A stretch of 64,000 nt of DNA from Halocatena marina (GTDB lineage Archaea > Halobacteriota > Halobacteria > Halobacteriales > Haloarculaceae), in assembly GCF_023276375.1 (NCBI RefSeq), contig NZ_JALLPK010000001.1, forward strand, positions 1,612,001 through 1,676,000, written 5' to 3'. The notes under the pieces were generated by a model, which worked only from the letters and a program-made list of their open reading frames with translations, was not told where the DNA came from and searched no databases. Positions 8,239 through 18,400 of the stretch are shown piece after piece. The translations under genes were made by a program, and so were the position numbers. The number at the start of each line of letters is the position of its first letter. Positions within the stretch are counted from its first letter, which is position 1.

Positions 8239-8621
8239 TCACCTGTGTCCCGCGATTCGCCAACGAACCATTGATAGACGTCATGCACGATAGTATCCAG
8301 TAACACCGACGAGACCCGACGAATGACGGCTGCTCTCTGAGTCGGGCTGTTTGGCGTTGGTCACACCGAAACGCTCCATCTTCAGTCGATATCAGTAAGA
8401 GATGGTATTTCTGTCGTTGCCGCTGTGGAACGGTCGAAGTGATTCTCATTCAAGCAACGCAACACGGGTGCGACTGGCGCACGGAGTGTAGACGTGGCAC
8501 AAACAGAGTAGGTAATCATAAGGACTCGTCTGGTCGTTGACCGTACTGAATCAGTCCTCCTTTGTCGACCGATGTAGTTGTATTGTTAACACTTACCAAT
8601 ACAGAGATCTAACTCTTCTGT
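8239..8621. other. Intergenic gap
   Basis: About 380 nt. I see no gene and no clear repeat. It must contain the promoter of the SPFH gene. Confidence 0.45.
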
Positions 8622-9749
8622 ATGGTGGGACACATCCCACTTCAAGCGATTCCGGAGATAAGTATCGCTACGGCAATTGGCGTCGTCATACTCGCAATAG
8701 CCACTGTTACGGTTTGGCAGATGGTTGAAATGGTCGATGCGTACAACCGGGAAGCACTGACCGTTTTCGGTGAGTATCGAGAGATTCTCGAACCGGGAAT
8801 CAACTTCATCCCGCCGTTCGTCAGCAAGACGTACACGTTCGATATGCGGACACAGACGATCGACGTCCCGCGTCAGGAGGCGATCACACGAGACAACTCG
8901 CCGGTGACAGCCGATGCCGTCGTCTATATCCGCGTGATGAATGCGAAGAAGGCGTTTCTCGAAGTTCATGACTACATGAGAGCTGTGTCGAACCTCGCGC
9001 AGACGACGCTGCGGGCAGTGTTGGGTGACATGGAACTGGACGACACGCTGAACAAACGCCAAGAGATCAACGCGAAAATCCGAAAAGAATTGGACGAACC
9101 AACCGACGAATGGGGCATCCGTGTCGAGAGCGTCGAGGTGCGCGAAGTCAATCCTTCGATGGAGGTGCAGCAGGCGATGGAGCAACAGACGAGTGCCGAG
9201 CGTCGTCGCCGAGCGATGATTCTCGAAGCACAGGGTGAACGACGGAGTGCAATTGAGCGAGCCGAAGGGAACAAGCGATCGAATATCATTCGCGCGGAAG
9301 GCGAGAAACGCTCTCTGATCCTCGAAGCACAGGGGAATGCCATCTCCACAGTGCTGCGAGCGAAATCAGCCGAATCAATGGGCGAGCGCGCCGTCATCGA
9401 CAAAGGAATGGAAACGCTCCGTGAGATCGGACAGAACGATTCCACGACGTTCGTGCTTCCACAAGAATTGTCGTCGACGCTTGGCCGATATGGTAAGCAT
9501 CTCACTGGCAGTGATGTCCGTGAGGATGGCGAGTCCCTAGAGAGCTTGGTATTCGATCAAGAAACCCGCGACCTGCTCGGTCTCGATGACATCGAAACTA
9601 TCGTTGCCGGTCCCAACGGTGGAGCAGCCAGCGAGGAAAGCACCAAGAGAGAGGACCGATCAATCGAACAGGCTGTCGAAGACGCGTCCATCAAAAACGC
9701 AGACGAGGTCATCGAGGAGATGGATTCAGTAGCGGGAGCAAACGAATAA
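8622..9749 (+). CDS. SPFH/Band 7 (stomatin-prohibitin-like) membrane protein
   Basis: 375 residues. A single N-terminal membrane segment spans residues ~14-36. The Band 7/SPFH domain (residues ~38-195) shows FGEYREILEPGINFIPPFV, then RTQTIDVPRQEAITRDN and AVVYIRV, the classic stomatin series. An Ala/Glu/Arg-rich coiled coil (residues ~190-265) follows with repeats of ILEAQG and RAEGEKRS, and then an acidic tail unlike classic stomatins. These proteins oligomerise on the inner face of the membrane and organise microdomains or regulate membrane proteases. A partner NfeD gene, common next to such genes, is not seen here. The acidic 90-residue tail could be a docking segment; that is inference. 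Confidence 0.9.
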   Translation: MVGHIPLQAIPEISIATAIGVVILAIATVTVWQMVEMVDAYNREALTVFGEYREILEPGINFIPPFVSKTYTFDMRTQTIDVPRQEAITRDNSPVTADAVVYIRVMNAKKAFLEVHDYMRAVSNLAQTTLRAVLGDMELDDTLNKRQEINAKIRKELDEPTDEWGIRVESVEVREVNPSMEVQQAMEQQTSAERRRRAMILEAQGERRSAIERAEGNKRSNIIRAEGEKRSLILEAQGNAISTVLRAKSAESMGERAVIDKGMETLREIGQNDSTTFVLPQELSSTLGRYGKHLTGSDVREDGESLESLVFDQETRDLLGLDDIETIVAGPNGGAASEESTKREDRSIEQAVEDASIKNADEVIEEMDSVAGANE

Positions 9750-9893
9750 CGAACACGAGACGACCGAAGAACCAGTTCCTGAATTGGATGGGGACTGCAG
9801 ACGATGTCTGTCATCTCGTCTCGGCAGCAGACGAGGAGCGACTGTGATGAACGCCATGCGCTGTTCGTTTCCGGTTCGTTCAAGTAAGGAGTA

Positions 9894-10400
9894 CTATTCT
9901 CGATTCAGTTCTGTTGACCAGAGTTCAGTTCCGTCAGGTGCAATCGCACGCACTCTGTCTTGAGCTACGTTATAAAGTCGTCCAGCAATGTAGATGAGAC
10001 GCTCTCTGTTATTTCGAGAACGGTGCCATCGTTTTCGACCATCGGTCGCGTTCAAGGCTGTAAGCCTTGCTTCGCTCCGAACGAATACGGTGTCATCGCT
10101 GACGACGAGCGACTGTAAATTCGAGCTGCTTACGGCATACGTCCATGCACGTACTGGGTTGTGTCGTGGTGGTGTTGCAAACGGATTATGGCGTGTTCGA
10201 GCGTAATTGTAATCTCTCATTGGCCACTGTCCGGGAGATAGATGCCAATCGGCGGCGATCGGTCGCTCGAATGTTCCGAGTCGGAACGCTTCGAGACGAG
10301 CTTGGAGCGTCGCACAACCAGCTATCGAGCTGCTTATCGAAAGCGTAGCAACGGTAAGTAGCTTCCGTCGATTCAGTGCTGTTGATCGTTTAGAAGGCAT
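9894..10400 (-). CDS. Truncated PQQ-like beta-propeller lipoprotein
   Basis: The protein starts at ATG 10400, with an in-frame GTG at 10409 as an alternative. It opens with a twin-arginine-type signal (NRRKLLTVATLSISSSIAGC) whose lipobox Cys gives a membrane-anchored lipoprotein. Mature residues include the PQQ-like blade signatures SLVVSDDTVFVRSEARLTAL..DGRKRW and a second partial blade ending RAIAPDGTELWSTELNRE. Full-length members have seven or eight blades and about 400 residues; this one stops after about two (168 residues), so it is truncated and probably not functional as a propeller. No continuation in another frame was found downstream, where the SPFH gene ends 144 nt away. Confidence 0.65.
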   Translation of the reverse strand: MPSKRSTALNRRKLLTVATLSISSSIAGCATLQARLEAFRLGTFERPIAADWHLSPGQWPMRDYNYARTRHNPFATPPRHNPVRAWTYAVSSSNLQSLVVSDDTVFVRSEARLTALNATDGRKRWHRSRNNRERLIYIAGRLYNVAQDRVRAIAPDGTELWSTELNRE

Positions 10401-10766
10401 TTCTCTCACTCTCGCCTCTTATTTCATTCTATTTTTCTGTGAGTTTTGAACGTTTAACAATTCACACCATCCCGGTTGGTGCTTCGAAAGCTCGTGATCG
10501 TCCGATAATGGACACCCACCACAGACTGAACGCGGTCCAAAGAAACCCAAACGGGAATGGTATCAAGATCAAACTGGATGAGCCAGTACAATTCTCTTTG
10601 AAGCACCCAGAAGATGCCTCGGTATGAGTATCTCATAGTGGAATAACGTTTTTCGAAGGCAGTTTCCGACCGACAGATTCTGACTGCAGAGTTCGCCCAA
10701 AGTGTGTGCTTTCAGCGGCAACGCTAACGGCATGGATGCTGTATGGTATCACATAGGTGTGAGAGA
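10401..10766. other. Intergenic gap with possible small-protein remnant
   Basis: About 365 nt. On the minus strand, roughly 10485-10600, one frame reads a hydrophobic stretch IPFPFGFLWTAFSLWWVSII followed by a stop, but it has no ATG or GTG start. It may be the end of a decayed membrane protein. The rest shows nothing I can name. Confidence 0.3.
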
Positions 10767-11936
10767 ATGGCTTCAAAACCTACACAGATCCACATTGAGC
10801 GACCGAATCTAAAATGGTGGGTGGCTGGCCTGATCGTGTTCGGCATAATCGCCTCCGTCGCGTACGCGTTCCTACCGTGGGTCGTGTTCGGCGTGTTTGT
10901 TTATTACGTTGCGAGGCCGATTAACCGTCGTTTCCGGAAGCAGACTGAGAGAAAGAACCTCTCAGCCGCGCTCTCGCTGCTTCTCATCGTTGTGCCGGTT
11001 GTGCTTTTCCTGGGCGTGTTTTTCTCGATCGCCGCTGGGCAACTGTCCACGTTCGTAACCTCTGATACAGCGACGCGACTTCTCGCACAGTCACCGATTA
11101 ACATGGGTACTGTCCCGGATACTCCGAATCAGCTAATCGACAGGGCGACCACAACAATCAAAAATCCGTCGGTACAATCGGCACTCGGCGACGCCCAAGC
11201 CTTCATTGGTGCTATCGCATCTTCGATTTTCATGATGTTTCTCTCATTACTGCTGGGGTTTTTCCTCCTCGTCGAGGATCAGCGTCTCGCTCGGTGGGGC
11301 AAAAAGCAGATACTCGGAGACGATACGCTGTCGATTGATTATCTCGAGGCGGTCGACACGGGGTTGAACTCAATCTACTTCGGATATACGCTGACTATCT
11401 TCGTCATCATGATCCTGACCGCGGTCATCTACAACGTGTTCAATCTCTTTGCACCGGGAAATCTCGTTATTCCAGCGGCAATACTACTGGCGGTTGTTAC
11501 CGGCGTTTTCACGCTCGTTCCGTTGGTTGGCCGCTCCGTCGTCTACCTCGCTATTACTGCGTTCCTCGCACTGGGGGCAATTCAGAGAAACCCAGCGTAT
11601 CTCTGGTATCCACTCGTGTTCTTCCTATTCATGACGCTAGCATTCGACAATGTCGTCCGAACTTATATTCGACCGTATCTCTCTGGGAAAATGTTTCACT
11701 TCTCCCTCGTCATGTTCGCTTATTTGCTCGGTCCTCTCCTGTTTGGATGGTACGGAATCTTTCTTGGACCGCTGCTGATGGTGGTCGTTGTCCAGTTCCT
11801 TCAAATCGTCGTCCCCCAACTTCGTGGTGAGGAACCGCCATCCGATCTCGACATCGGGCCGACGGCTCAAGAGACAGACGATGATTTCAAAGACACCACG
11901 ACAGGAGACGAAGCTACTGGGGGAGGGAGTAGATGA
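10767..11936 (+). CDS. AI-2E-family transporter (PF01594)
   Basis: I use the ATG at 10767; an upstream in-frame ATG at 10743 would add a short, unlikely leader. 389 residues. Two membrane segments open the protein (residues ~18-50), then a long soluble loop with predicted helices, then five or six more membrane segments and a hydrophilic acidic tail. The pattern, and the PRINRRFRKQTERKNLSAALSLLL and FLGPLLMVVVVQF segments, fit the AI-2E/YdiK/PerM permease family, whose members export or move varied small molecules or act as sodium/proton antiporters. The substrate is unknown. It is monocistronic and convergent with the TIGR00341 gene. Confidence 0.88.
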   Translation: MASKPTQIHIERPNLKWWVAGLIVFGIIASVAYAFLPWVVFGVFVYYVARPINRRFRKQTERKNLSAALSLLLIVVPVVLFLGVFFSIAAGQLSTFVTSDTATRLLAQSPINMGTVPDTPNQLIDRATTTIKNPSVQSALGDAQAFIGAIASSIFMMFLSLLLGFFLLVEDQRLARWGKKQILGDDTLSIDYLEAVDTGLNSIYFGYTLTIFVIMILTAVIYNVFNLFAPGNLVIPAAILLAVVTGVFTLVPLVGRSVVYLAITAFLALGAIQRNPAYLWYPLVFFLFMTLAFDNVVRTYIRPYLSGKMFHFSLVMFAYLLGPLLFGWYGIFLGPLLMVVVVQFLQIVVPQLRGEEPPSDLDIGPTAQETDDDFKDTTTGDEATGGGSR

Positions 11937-12047
11937 CGAGGCTACACCCCTGATTTCATTGTGTCGTATAGAGCCAACGAATCCAAATCCATTCTGAACA
12001 AACGACACAAGCCATAGCACACAATATCGTTTTCTATACAAACACTC

Positions 12048-13331
12048 TCAGGTTGAGCTCTGTCCTCGCACAAATTCGACATCAACGACGATATCTTCGC
12101 CTGTCATTTTCGTCAGACGGTCATCAATCCGTTGTGCAACATCTGGTGGGAACTGTGCACTCGGTCCATGCGCCACGACGACGGTAACATCAGCTGGTTC
12201 ACCGAAAAGTACGTCATCAAGTTTGTAGTCAACAGTGACTTCTTCGAATTCCAGCTCACCAAACTGACCGTCGTCGAACATTGCCTTTACCTTTGTGTTT
12301 GCACTGGTCTCAACAGTTCCAACTTCGAATGACGCCCAAGTGACGGCACCGAGGACGATCGACAACAGGACGAGGCCGATAATAATGGTCGTGATGCGGA
12401 TTCGAACTGCTCTGAGTGCCTGTGAGGCGTGCTCGCCTTTCTCGGGTCGGTAGCCAGCGATCCACAACAGGACAAGTGCTGCGAGATTGATAGCGAACAG
12501 ATTCACCAGTACGAGGACGCCTGCGGTGAGGAAGACACCGGGATGTCCCCACGTGAGGCCAAGTCCTGCGGTCGCGGCAGGAGGAATGAGTGCTACTGCG
12601 ATGGCGACTCCAACGAGCGGCGACCCAGATCCCCGGATGACACTCACGGCACCGGCAACGCCCGATCCGAGCGCGAGGAAGAGAGAGAGGAAGTTCGGTG
12701 AGGTTCGTTCGAGGACCTGCGGAATTGTCCGAATATCGATCGGAGGTAACAGGAACGTCTCTTTCAACAGCAGGCCAAGAGTGGCAGCCGTCATCACTGT
12801 GGCGAGCAGGCCGGTTACCTGTAGTGTCACACCACGCGATGTCATATCAGAGTCCGCAAGAACTGCCCCAACGCTGGCAGAGATGGCCGGTCCCATCAGT
12901 GGCGCAATAACCATCGCTCCGATAATGGTTGCTGCCGAATTGAGAAGCAGTCCTGTCGTTGCGATGAGCGTGCTCACCACCAAAAAAATAAAAAATGTCG
13001 AGGATTCGGGCGCGAGATCCTCGGCATGCGCAACGAGTTCATCACGAGAGATACGGTAGCCCTGGTACCGGTTTTTCAATGCCCCGATCCGCTCGGAGAT
13101 GACCGTCTCTGTCGACATGACGATGGTGTAGGATTCTTCTTTGATGCCTGCTGCGTACAAATTATCGAGAACGGGTTCGACGCCAGACTCGGGGACCGGA
13201 AAAGAGACGAGCGCTTCGAAGTCGCCACGACCAGTCTCCTCCCAGACAGCATAATCAATTCCCTCATCGTCGAGCACTGCAAGAATGTCTGTTCGACCAC
13301 CCTCCGGAATGAGTACCTGGACGAGACGCAT
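12048..13331 (-). CDS. TIGR00341 (DUF389) membrane protein
   Basis: 427 residues. Residues 1-75 form a ferredoxin-like soluble domain (MRLVQVLIPEGGRTDILAVL), followed by a short linker. A hydrophobic core of about six membrane segments carries the family features SSTFFIFLVVSTLIATTGLL, NSAATIIGAMVIAPLMGPA and VALIPPAATAGLGLTWG. The C-terminus is an additional soluble alpha/beta domain of ~80 residues. The family is widespread in haloarchaea and cyanobacteria; its transport or signalling role is not established. It lies in its own unit, next to a universal stress protein gene on the same strand. Confidence 0.9.
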   Translation of the reverse strand: MRLVQVLIPEGGRTDILAVLDDEGIDYAVWEETGRGDFEALVSFPVPESGVEPVLDNLYAAGIKEESYTIVMSTETVISERIGALKNRYQGYRISRDELVAHAEDLAPESSTFFIFLVVSTLIATTGLLLNSAATIIGAMVIAPLMGPAISASVGAVLADSDMTSRGVTLQVTGLLATVMTAATLGLLLKETFLLPPIDIRTIPQVLERTSPNFLSLFLALGSGVAGAVSVIRGSGSPLVGVAIAVALIPPAATAGLGLTWGHPGVFLTAGVLVLVNLFAINLAALVLLWIAGYRPEKGEHASQALRAVRIRITTIIIGLVLLSIVLGAVTWASFEVGTVETSANTKVKAMFDDGQFGELEFEEVTVDYKLDDVLFGEPADVTVVVAHGPSAQFPPDVAQRIDDRLTKMTGEDIVVDVEFVRGQSST

Positions 13332-13586
13332 GTAGACAGTACGTCCCTCTCGAATATAGCCTGTTATTTATATGGCCTCTACCTTTACAGGAGAATTATA
13401 ATTTTCACCGACAACGATACCAACACCTTCATGAAACTACAATAGGTCGATCATACGATTGCCGCATTGGATTTCAGCTAATATCCAGCTTACGCAAGGT
13501 CGCATCCGACGCTCTATGCTGTTTGTCCGTCACAACTCCTTGAACTATTAGCGTCGCCGTCACGTTCTGAATGACTGATTCGTCGT

Positions 13587-14030
13587 TTATTCGCTGTCCT
13601 CATCCTCGACGCGAACAATATGTACTGGGATAGAGGTACGGCGGATGACGGTTTCGGTAACACTTCCGAGAAGGAGCCGATCGAGCCCTGATCTGCCGTG
13701 AGTGCCCATGACGATGCAGTCGATGTCATTTGTATCGGCGTACTTGATGATCCAGTCAGCGGGTGGTCCCTCTTCGACAGCCGTAACAGCCTCTACGTTC
13801 GATCGAGTAGCCTGCTTGGCGACCGATTCGACGGCACGTTCACTCTCTGATTCGAGTGCTTCGTGGAGACCAACCCATTCTGCGTCCGGGATTGTTCCAA
13901 AGCGCCGGTCATCGACCACTGATAGCACGTGAATCGTTGCGTCGGTGACGTGGGCAAGGTCGATGCCTTCCTCAATTGCAGCTTCAACCCCTTCGCTTCC
14001 GTCGGTTGGGATCAAGATTGTATCGTACAT
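13587..14030 (-). CDS. Universal stress protein (UspA domain)
   Basis: 147 residues, the standard length of a single UspA domain. It begins MYDTILIPTDGSEGVEAAIE with the nucleotide-contacting Asp. It contains the ATP-binding signature G-x2-G-x9-G-S near residues 110-125 (MGTHGRSGLDRLLLGSVTE), so it is of the ATP-binding type. Such proteins are dimeric cytoplasmic stress factors. Haloarchaea carry many copies, and this one may pair functionally with the tandem-Usp gene at 14297, which diverges from it across a 260-nt A/T-rich gap containing the inverted repeat GTTATG..CATAAC at 14082-14099. Confidence 0.92.
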   Translation of the reverse strand: MYDTILIPTDGSEGVEAAIEEGIDLAHVTDATIHVLSVVDDRRFGTIPDAEWVGLHEALESESERAVESVAKQATRSNVEAVTAVEEGPPADWIIKYADTNDIDCIVMGTHGRSGLDRLLLGSVTETVIRRTSIPVHIVRVEDEDSE

Positions 14031-14296
14031 GTACTTACCTCAGATCCGGTAGTAGAGACTCTGTCTGCGAACGTGCTAAGAGTTATGTTAACTCATAACA
14101 CATTACTTATCTGATATATGTGAATAACTAGTAACAATGGGAGAAACACAAATGATAATACGTAAGCATATAGTTAGTGTATTGTATCAAAACACGTCTT
14201 ATTCCGTTATCATCTCAAATTTTATTCGGAGGTAACGGGAGAAACGGCATTATATCCGGGAGCTGTAGCTTCCAATTGAAGATGAGTTGATTGAGC

Positions 14297-15292
14297 ATGC
14301 AACCTCCATACTCCGGAAACGGCCAGAGTGACGCACGCATTTTCGATAAGATAATCAAGTCGTCTCCTATCAGTGCTATTTCAGAATCGAACCGATACCG
14401 TCTTCTCCTCCCTCTTTTGGAGAAGAATAATGATGAGACGAATGAGCGACTCCTTCGTGTCGGGGTGACGATCGCGAGTCAGTGGGCCGGTGAAGTGCTC
14501 ATCACGTGTGTTGTTCGCGTGCCAGATCAGACGCCGTACGAAGCGTTTTCAGCAGACAAGTTGTTGATGCGAACGGCGCGTAGACGGACAGAACGCCTCG
14601 TAGAACAGGCACAAGAGTTCGCACCGACACGAGGGATGATCTGTCTCACACACAACGAACGACGAGCAATTACCAATATCATCGATCGGTACGATTGCCA
14701 CGGAACGCTGCTGAAAGTACATAGCGACCACTCGCAACGACGACGATTGCTCAGCGGTGCGACCGTCGAGAAAATCATAGTACGAGCACCGTCAGACGTG
14801 TTCGTCTTGAAGCTCATCGAAGCAGACGAGCGACCAAAACGTCTCCTCGTCGCTGTGAGCGGTGGCCCCCACTCCGGATTGGCAGCCGAAACGGCACGCG
14901 CAATTGCTCGAGAGTCGGGTTCATCAATCGATATCGTCCATGTCCTTACCGAAGATGCCACCGAGAGTCAACGAAATGAAGGCAAGCACATTCTCGATGC
15001 CGCTGCACAAATCGTGGACGGTGTCGACGTCGAGAGAAAGATCGTCACCGGTCAGAGCGTCGCAACGGCGATTATCGATCAGTCGGATTCGTACGACATG
15101 ACGATCCTCGGCTCACCGGCGAAAGGACTTCTCAAACAGTTCATCTTTGGTTCTATCCCTAATTCTGTGAACCGAGGCGTCAAGCAACCGGTGTTGATGA
15201 CAAAACACGGTTCGAAGAACAATCGATCGGGTTTCTATCGCTGGCTCCGGGAGAAGAAATCGATCCACGAGAGTAAAGTAGAGTTTCAATAG
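14297..15292 (+). CDS. Tandem-domain universal stress protein
   Basis: 331 residues from ATG 14297 (a TTG lies in frame 6 nt earlier). There are two Usp-like alpha/beta halves, residues ~30-165 and ~175-305. The first half is divergent and lacks a clear ATP motif. The second retains RLLVAVSGGPHSGLAAETAR and the GSPAKGLLKQFIFGS loop, which is a weak form of the G-x2-G-x9-G-S nucleotide signature. It ends in a basic tail. The region 14249-14255 upstream is TATA-like. A role in sensing nucleotides or stress follows from the family; no ligand can be named. Confidence 0.75.
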   Translation: MQPPYSGNGQSDARIFDKIIKSSPISAISESNRYRLLLPLLEKNNDETNERLLRVGVTIASQWAGEVLITCVVRVPDQTPYEAFSADKLLMRTARRRTERLVEQAQEFAPTRGMICLTHNERRAITNIIDRYDCHGTLLKVHSDHSQRRRLLSGATVEKIIVRAPSDVFVLKLIEADERPKRLLVAVSGGPHSGLAAETARAIARESGSSIDIVHVLTEDATESQRNEGKHILDAAAQIVDGVDVERKIVTGQSVATAIIDQSDSYDMTILGSPAKGLLKQFIFGSIPNSVNRGVKQPVLMTKHGSKNNRSGFYRWLREKKSIHESKVEFQ

Positions 15293-15493
15293 CTGATAAG
15301 CACCCGTACATACAAACAAATCGCAACGATCGAGTACGGAGTGAGGATGGAGTGTCAGCGGCGCGTACGACCATCGAGGATATGCAAATCCATAAACAGA
15401 CGATTAACCGATAGTTGATCATCAAACTGATTGGTGGGGCCACACCCACGGATCAAGTAAAATAATATACAACCGACGTCCCGAGTTCCGAGA

Positions 15494-18400
15494 TCAGATG
15501 AGTCGGGCCCGCTCACTCGGTGATAGTGGGAGTCGGTGATTGCTGCCATCACTTGAGTCACTACGTTCGCCCGCGAAGACAGGCGCCGGGGGCGCTCCGT
15601 TGTGGAACGCAGGTGGCGATATGGTGTTCTCAAACACCGGTGCCGGTGGAATAGACGCCTGTTGACTGCTGTTTGCGATGGTAACTGTCACTGGCTGGGT
15701 TACGACTTCTTGCAGAGTAGAGACGGCGGATTCGTAATCCCCCGGCGCTGCATCCGCTGCGATCTGATACGTGAACTCGACTGTCGTGCTCTCGCCGCCA
15801 GCGAGTGTGACCTGCTGTGGTACGGCACTCGGTTGGAAGTTACCCAGCATCTCCTGTGTGCCGAACGTTTCGAGATCGTACTCACTGACCGTCGACGCTT
15901 CCATGAAGAAGTAGTAGATGGACTGGGTCCCCTGTTCATCACCGGTGTTGGTAATGGTTGCCTCAACAGTGATCTCCTCGCCAGGACTGGCCACAGAAGG
16001 ACTAGTCAAGTTCGACACGGCAAAGTACGCCGGTTCTGGTTCGCCGCTCTGGACGGTGGTGTTCGTCAGTTGCTGGTCATCGTCGCTTACGATGCCGTGC
16101 TCGTAGGTGCGCTCGTCGTCCGGCACTATGTACGTGAACTCGACCGTTGCGTTCTCGTCAGGACCGAGGGTCATCTCGGTCGTGTTCTCAGTCGTATTGT
16201 TGAACACATACGCGATATCTTGCGTACCGGTTGCGTTTCCAGTGTTCGCAATCGTCGCGTTGACCGCTATCTCCTCTCCGGGAGCGGCTTCAGTCGGTGC
16301 AGAGAGGTTAGACACCGAGTAGTTTGCCTCATCAGGATCTTCCGCAGCCGCAATCGTGATGAACGTCGATTTGATCTCGTCGGCAGAGATACCGTGTTCG
16401 TACGCTCCTGGTTCTCTCTCTTCCGAAATTTGATAGGAGAACGTTACGGTCGTGCTCTCTCCGCCGTCGAGTGTTACCTCTTTGAACAGATCAGATGTGG
16501 CATCGATCATATTCCCACCGAAATCAGTGCCCGGTGGGAAGTAGAAGACTGTACGAGTGTCTTGCTGTTCGCCGATGTTCGTGATCGTCGCGCTCACGTT
16601 GACCGTATCGCCCTGTACTGCGGTGTCGGGCGCACTCAGGTTCGATACTTCGAAGAACGTTCCAAGAGTGAGGTTCTGCGTGCTCGTCTCGTTCGCATCG
16701 ACTTCCACGAAGGTGATATCCGATGCGTCGTAGCCGTCCGCTTTCGCTCGAAGCGCGTACGTACCACGGTCGAGACCCTCTATCTCGTAGTGTCCGCTCT
16801 CGTTGGTTGTCACATTGAACGCGCCCTGATCGGCGTCGACAACGTTCGCACCCGCGAGAGGGACGCCCGCAGCGTTTGTCACAGTGCCCGTGATGGTACC
16901 GTCGCGCGGAGTGATTTCGAAGTCAACGCCCGTGATTTCCTCACCGGGGGCGACCGTGACAACCTGCTCGGGTTGGTAGTCCGATGGCGTGTCGAGGACG
17001 TTCACGACGTAATTACCGCTTGGCACCGAAAGCGTATACGTACCGTTCTCGTCGGTTTTCGTCTCGTAGACGGTTCCGTCGTTGTCCTCAGCGGCAACAG
17101 TAACGTTCGCAACCGGATCGCCGGTGTCGCTAGCAGTGACCGTACCGCTCATCGATCCGTTCATCGGCGTGAGTTCGAAGCCGACAGTTGCGGTGTCGTT
17201 CGTCGGTACGTCGACTGAGTCGGTTACAGTACTGTACCCATCGGCTGACACCGTGACGTTGTGTGTGACGGCAGGTACGTCCACGATTCGGTACGTTCCG
17301 TTTGCGCCAGTCACAGCGGTGAAGTTGCCGTCACCTTCGATATCAATCGTCGCGCCTTCGATGGGGGTGTCTGTGACTGCGTCGGTGACAGTGCCGTTGA
17401 CGGTGCCACGGTCGACATCGATGGTCACCGGTGTAGTGGCAGTGTCGTCCTCGGAACTGACGGTATGGAGCCAGTCAGCCGAAATATCCAGATCATCACC
17501 GACTGTGTGCGTGAACTCGACGGATTCAGTGTCTCCCGGAGCAAGCGTGACGTTCTCCGAAGTGTTCTGCTGAGTCACATCGGTCGTACCAGCCGAGCCA
17601 CTGACGTGCGTTACGCTGTTTGCAAGAATTTTGTTCGCCGCATCGGTCATATCTGGGTTTTCGACAAAGGGCTCTCGACCGAGCGAGGATGCAAGGACCG
17701 TCGAATTAGCAGCATCGACGCCGAGGGCCGGACCGCCTTGGCCCGTATTCTGAGCACCGACGGTGGCGATGGCCTGACCACCGTAGCTGCTGAACCAACT
17801 GCGATCGGCGTAGCTCGCGGTGTGAATGTCTACCGTCTCGCCCGATTCAGCAACTCCGTCGAAGATCGGGTGGTCCTGCGTGACGGTGTAGTAGACGGGG
17901 GAAGCACCGTCATCAGCGTCATTAGTGCTGGCCGGATTGCCGGTCGCATCAGCCAATTCAGGAATGGCGTCACTCCCAGATCCCCAGCCATCGAGCCAGA
18001 CGACACCGGTCTGTTGACCGTTGGTCGCCTCGACGAACGCCTGAACGTCAAGTTCAGACGGATTGAGGTCCTGTATCACGAACGTGTCGTATTCGTTGAC
18101 CGCCTCCATCGCGTTTTGGTCTTCGACCAGCGTGACGTTGTATCGGTCAGAGAGTTCCTCACGGAGTGTTGAAACGACTTGGTCACCAAATCCTTCCTCA
18201 GAGTCGACGACAGCAACCTCGGTATTGTCTTGCATCAGATCGTACGTCACTGTCTGTTCGCCGGTCGCATTACCAGTGTTCTCGACTGAAGCAGAGACGT
18301 TGATCGTCTCACCGACCGAAGCCTCAGAGGGAGCATCGGTGATCTCGACATCAAAGAACGCTTCGAGCACCGTGATGGTGGCCGACATCGAATCATCGTC

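Noticed and set aside
10454-10636. A minus-strand small frame and a hydrophobic stretch in another frame
   Set aside because: No start codon in the hydrophobic frame; the annotated ATG frame is not convincing. Kept only as a note on the gap.
12487-13059. A 190-codon plus-strand frame opposite the TIGR00341 gene
   Set aside because: Antisense shadow of a well-supported membrane protein gene.
15602-17218. A 538-codon open frame opposite the subtilase gene, and other long antisense frames
   Set aside because: They lie exactly antisense to a well-supported gene and have a composition (Arg, Cys, Val, Asp-rich) expected from the reverse complement of haloarchaeal codons.
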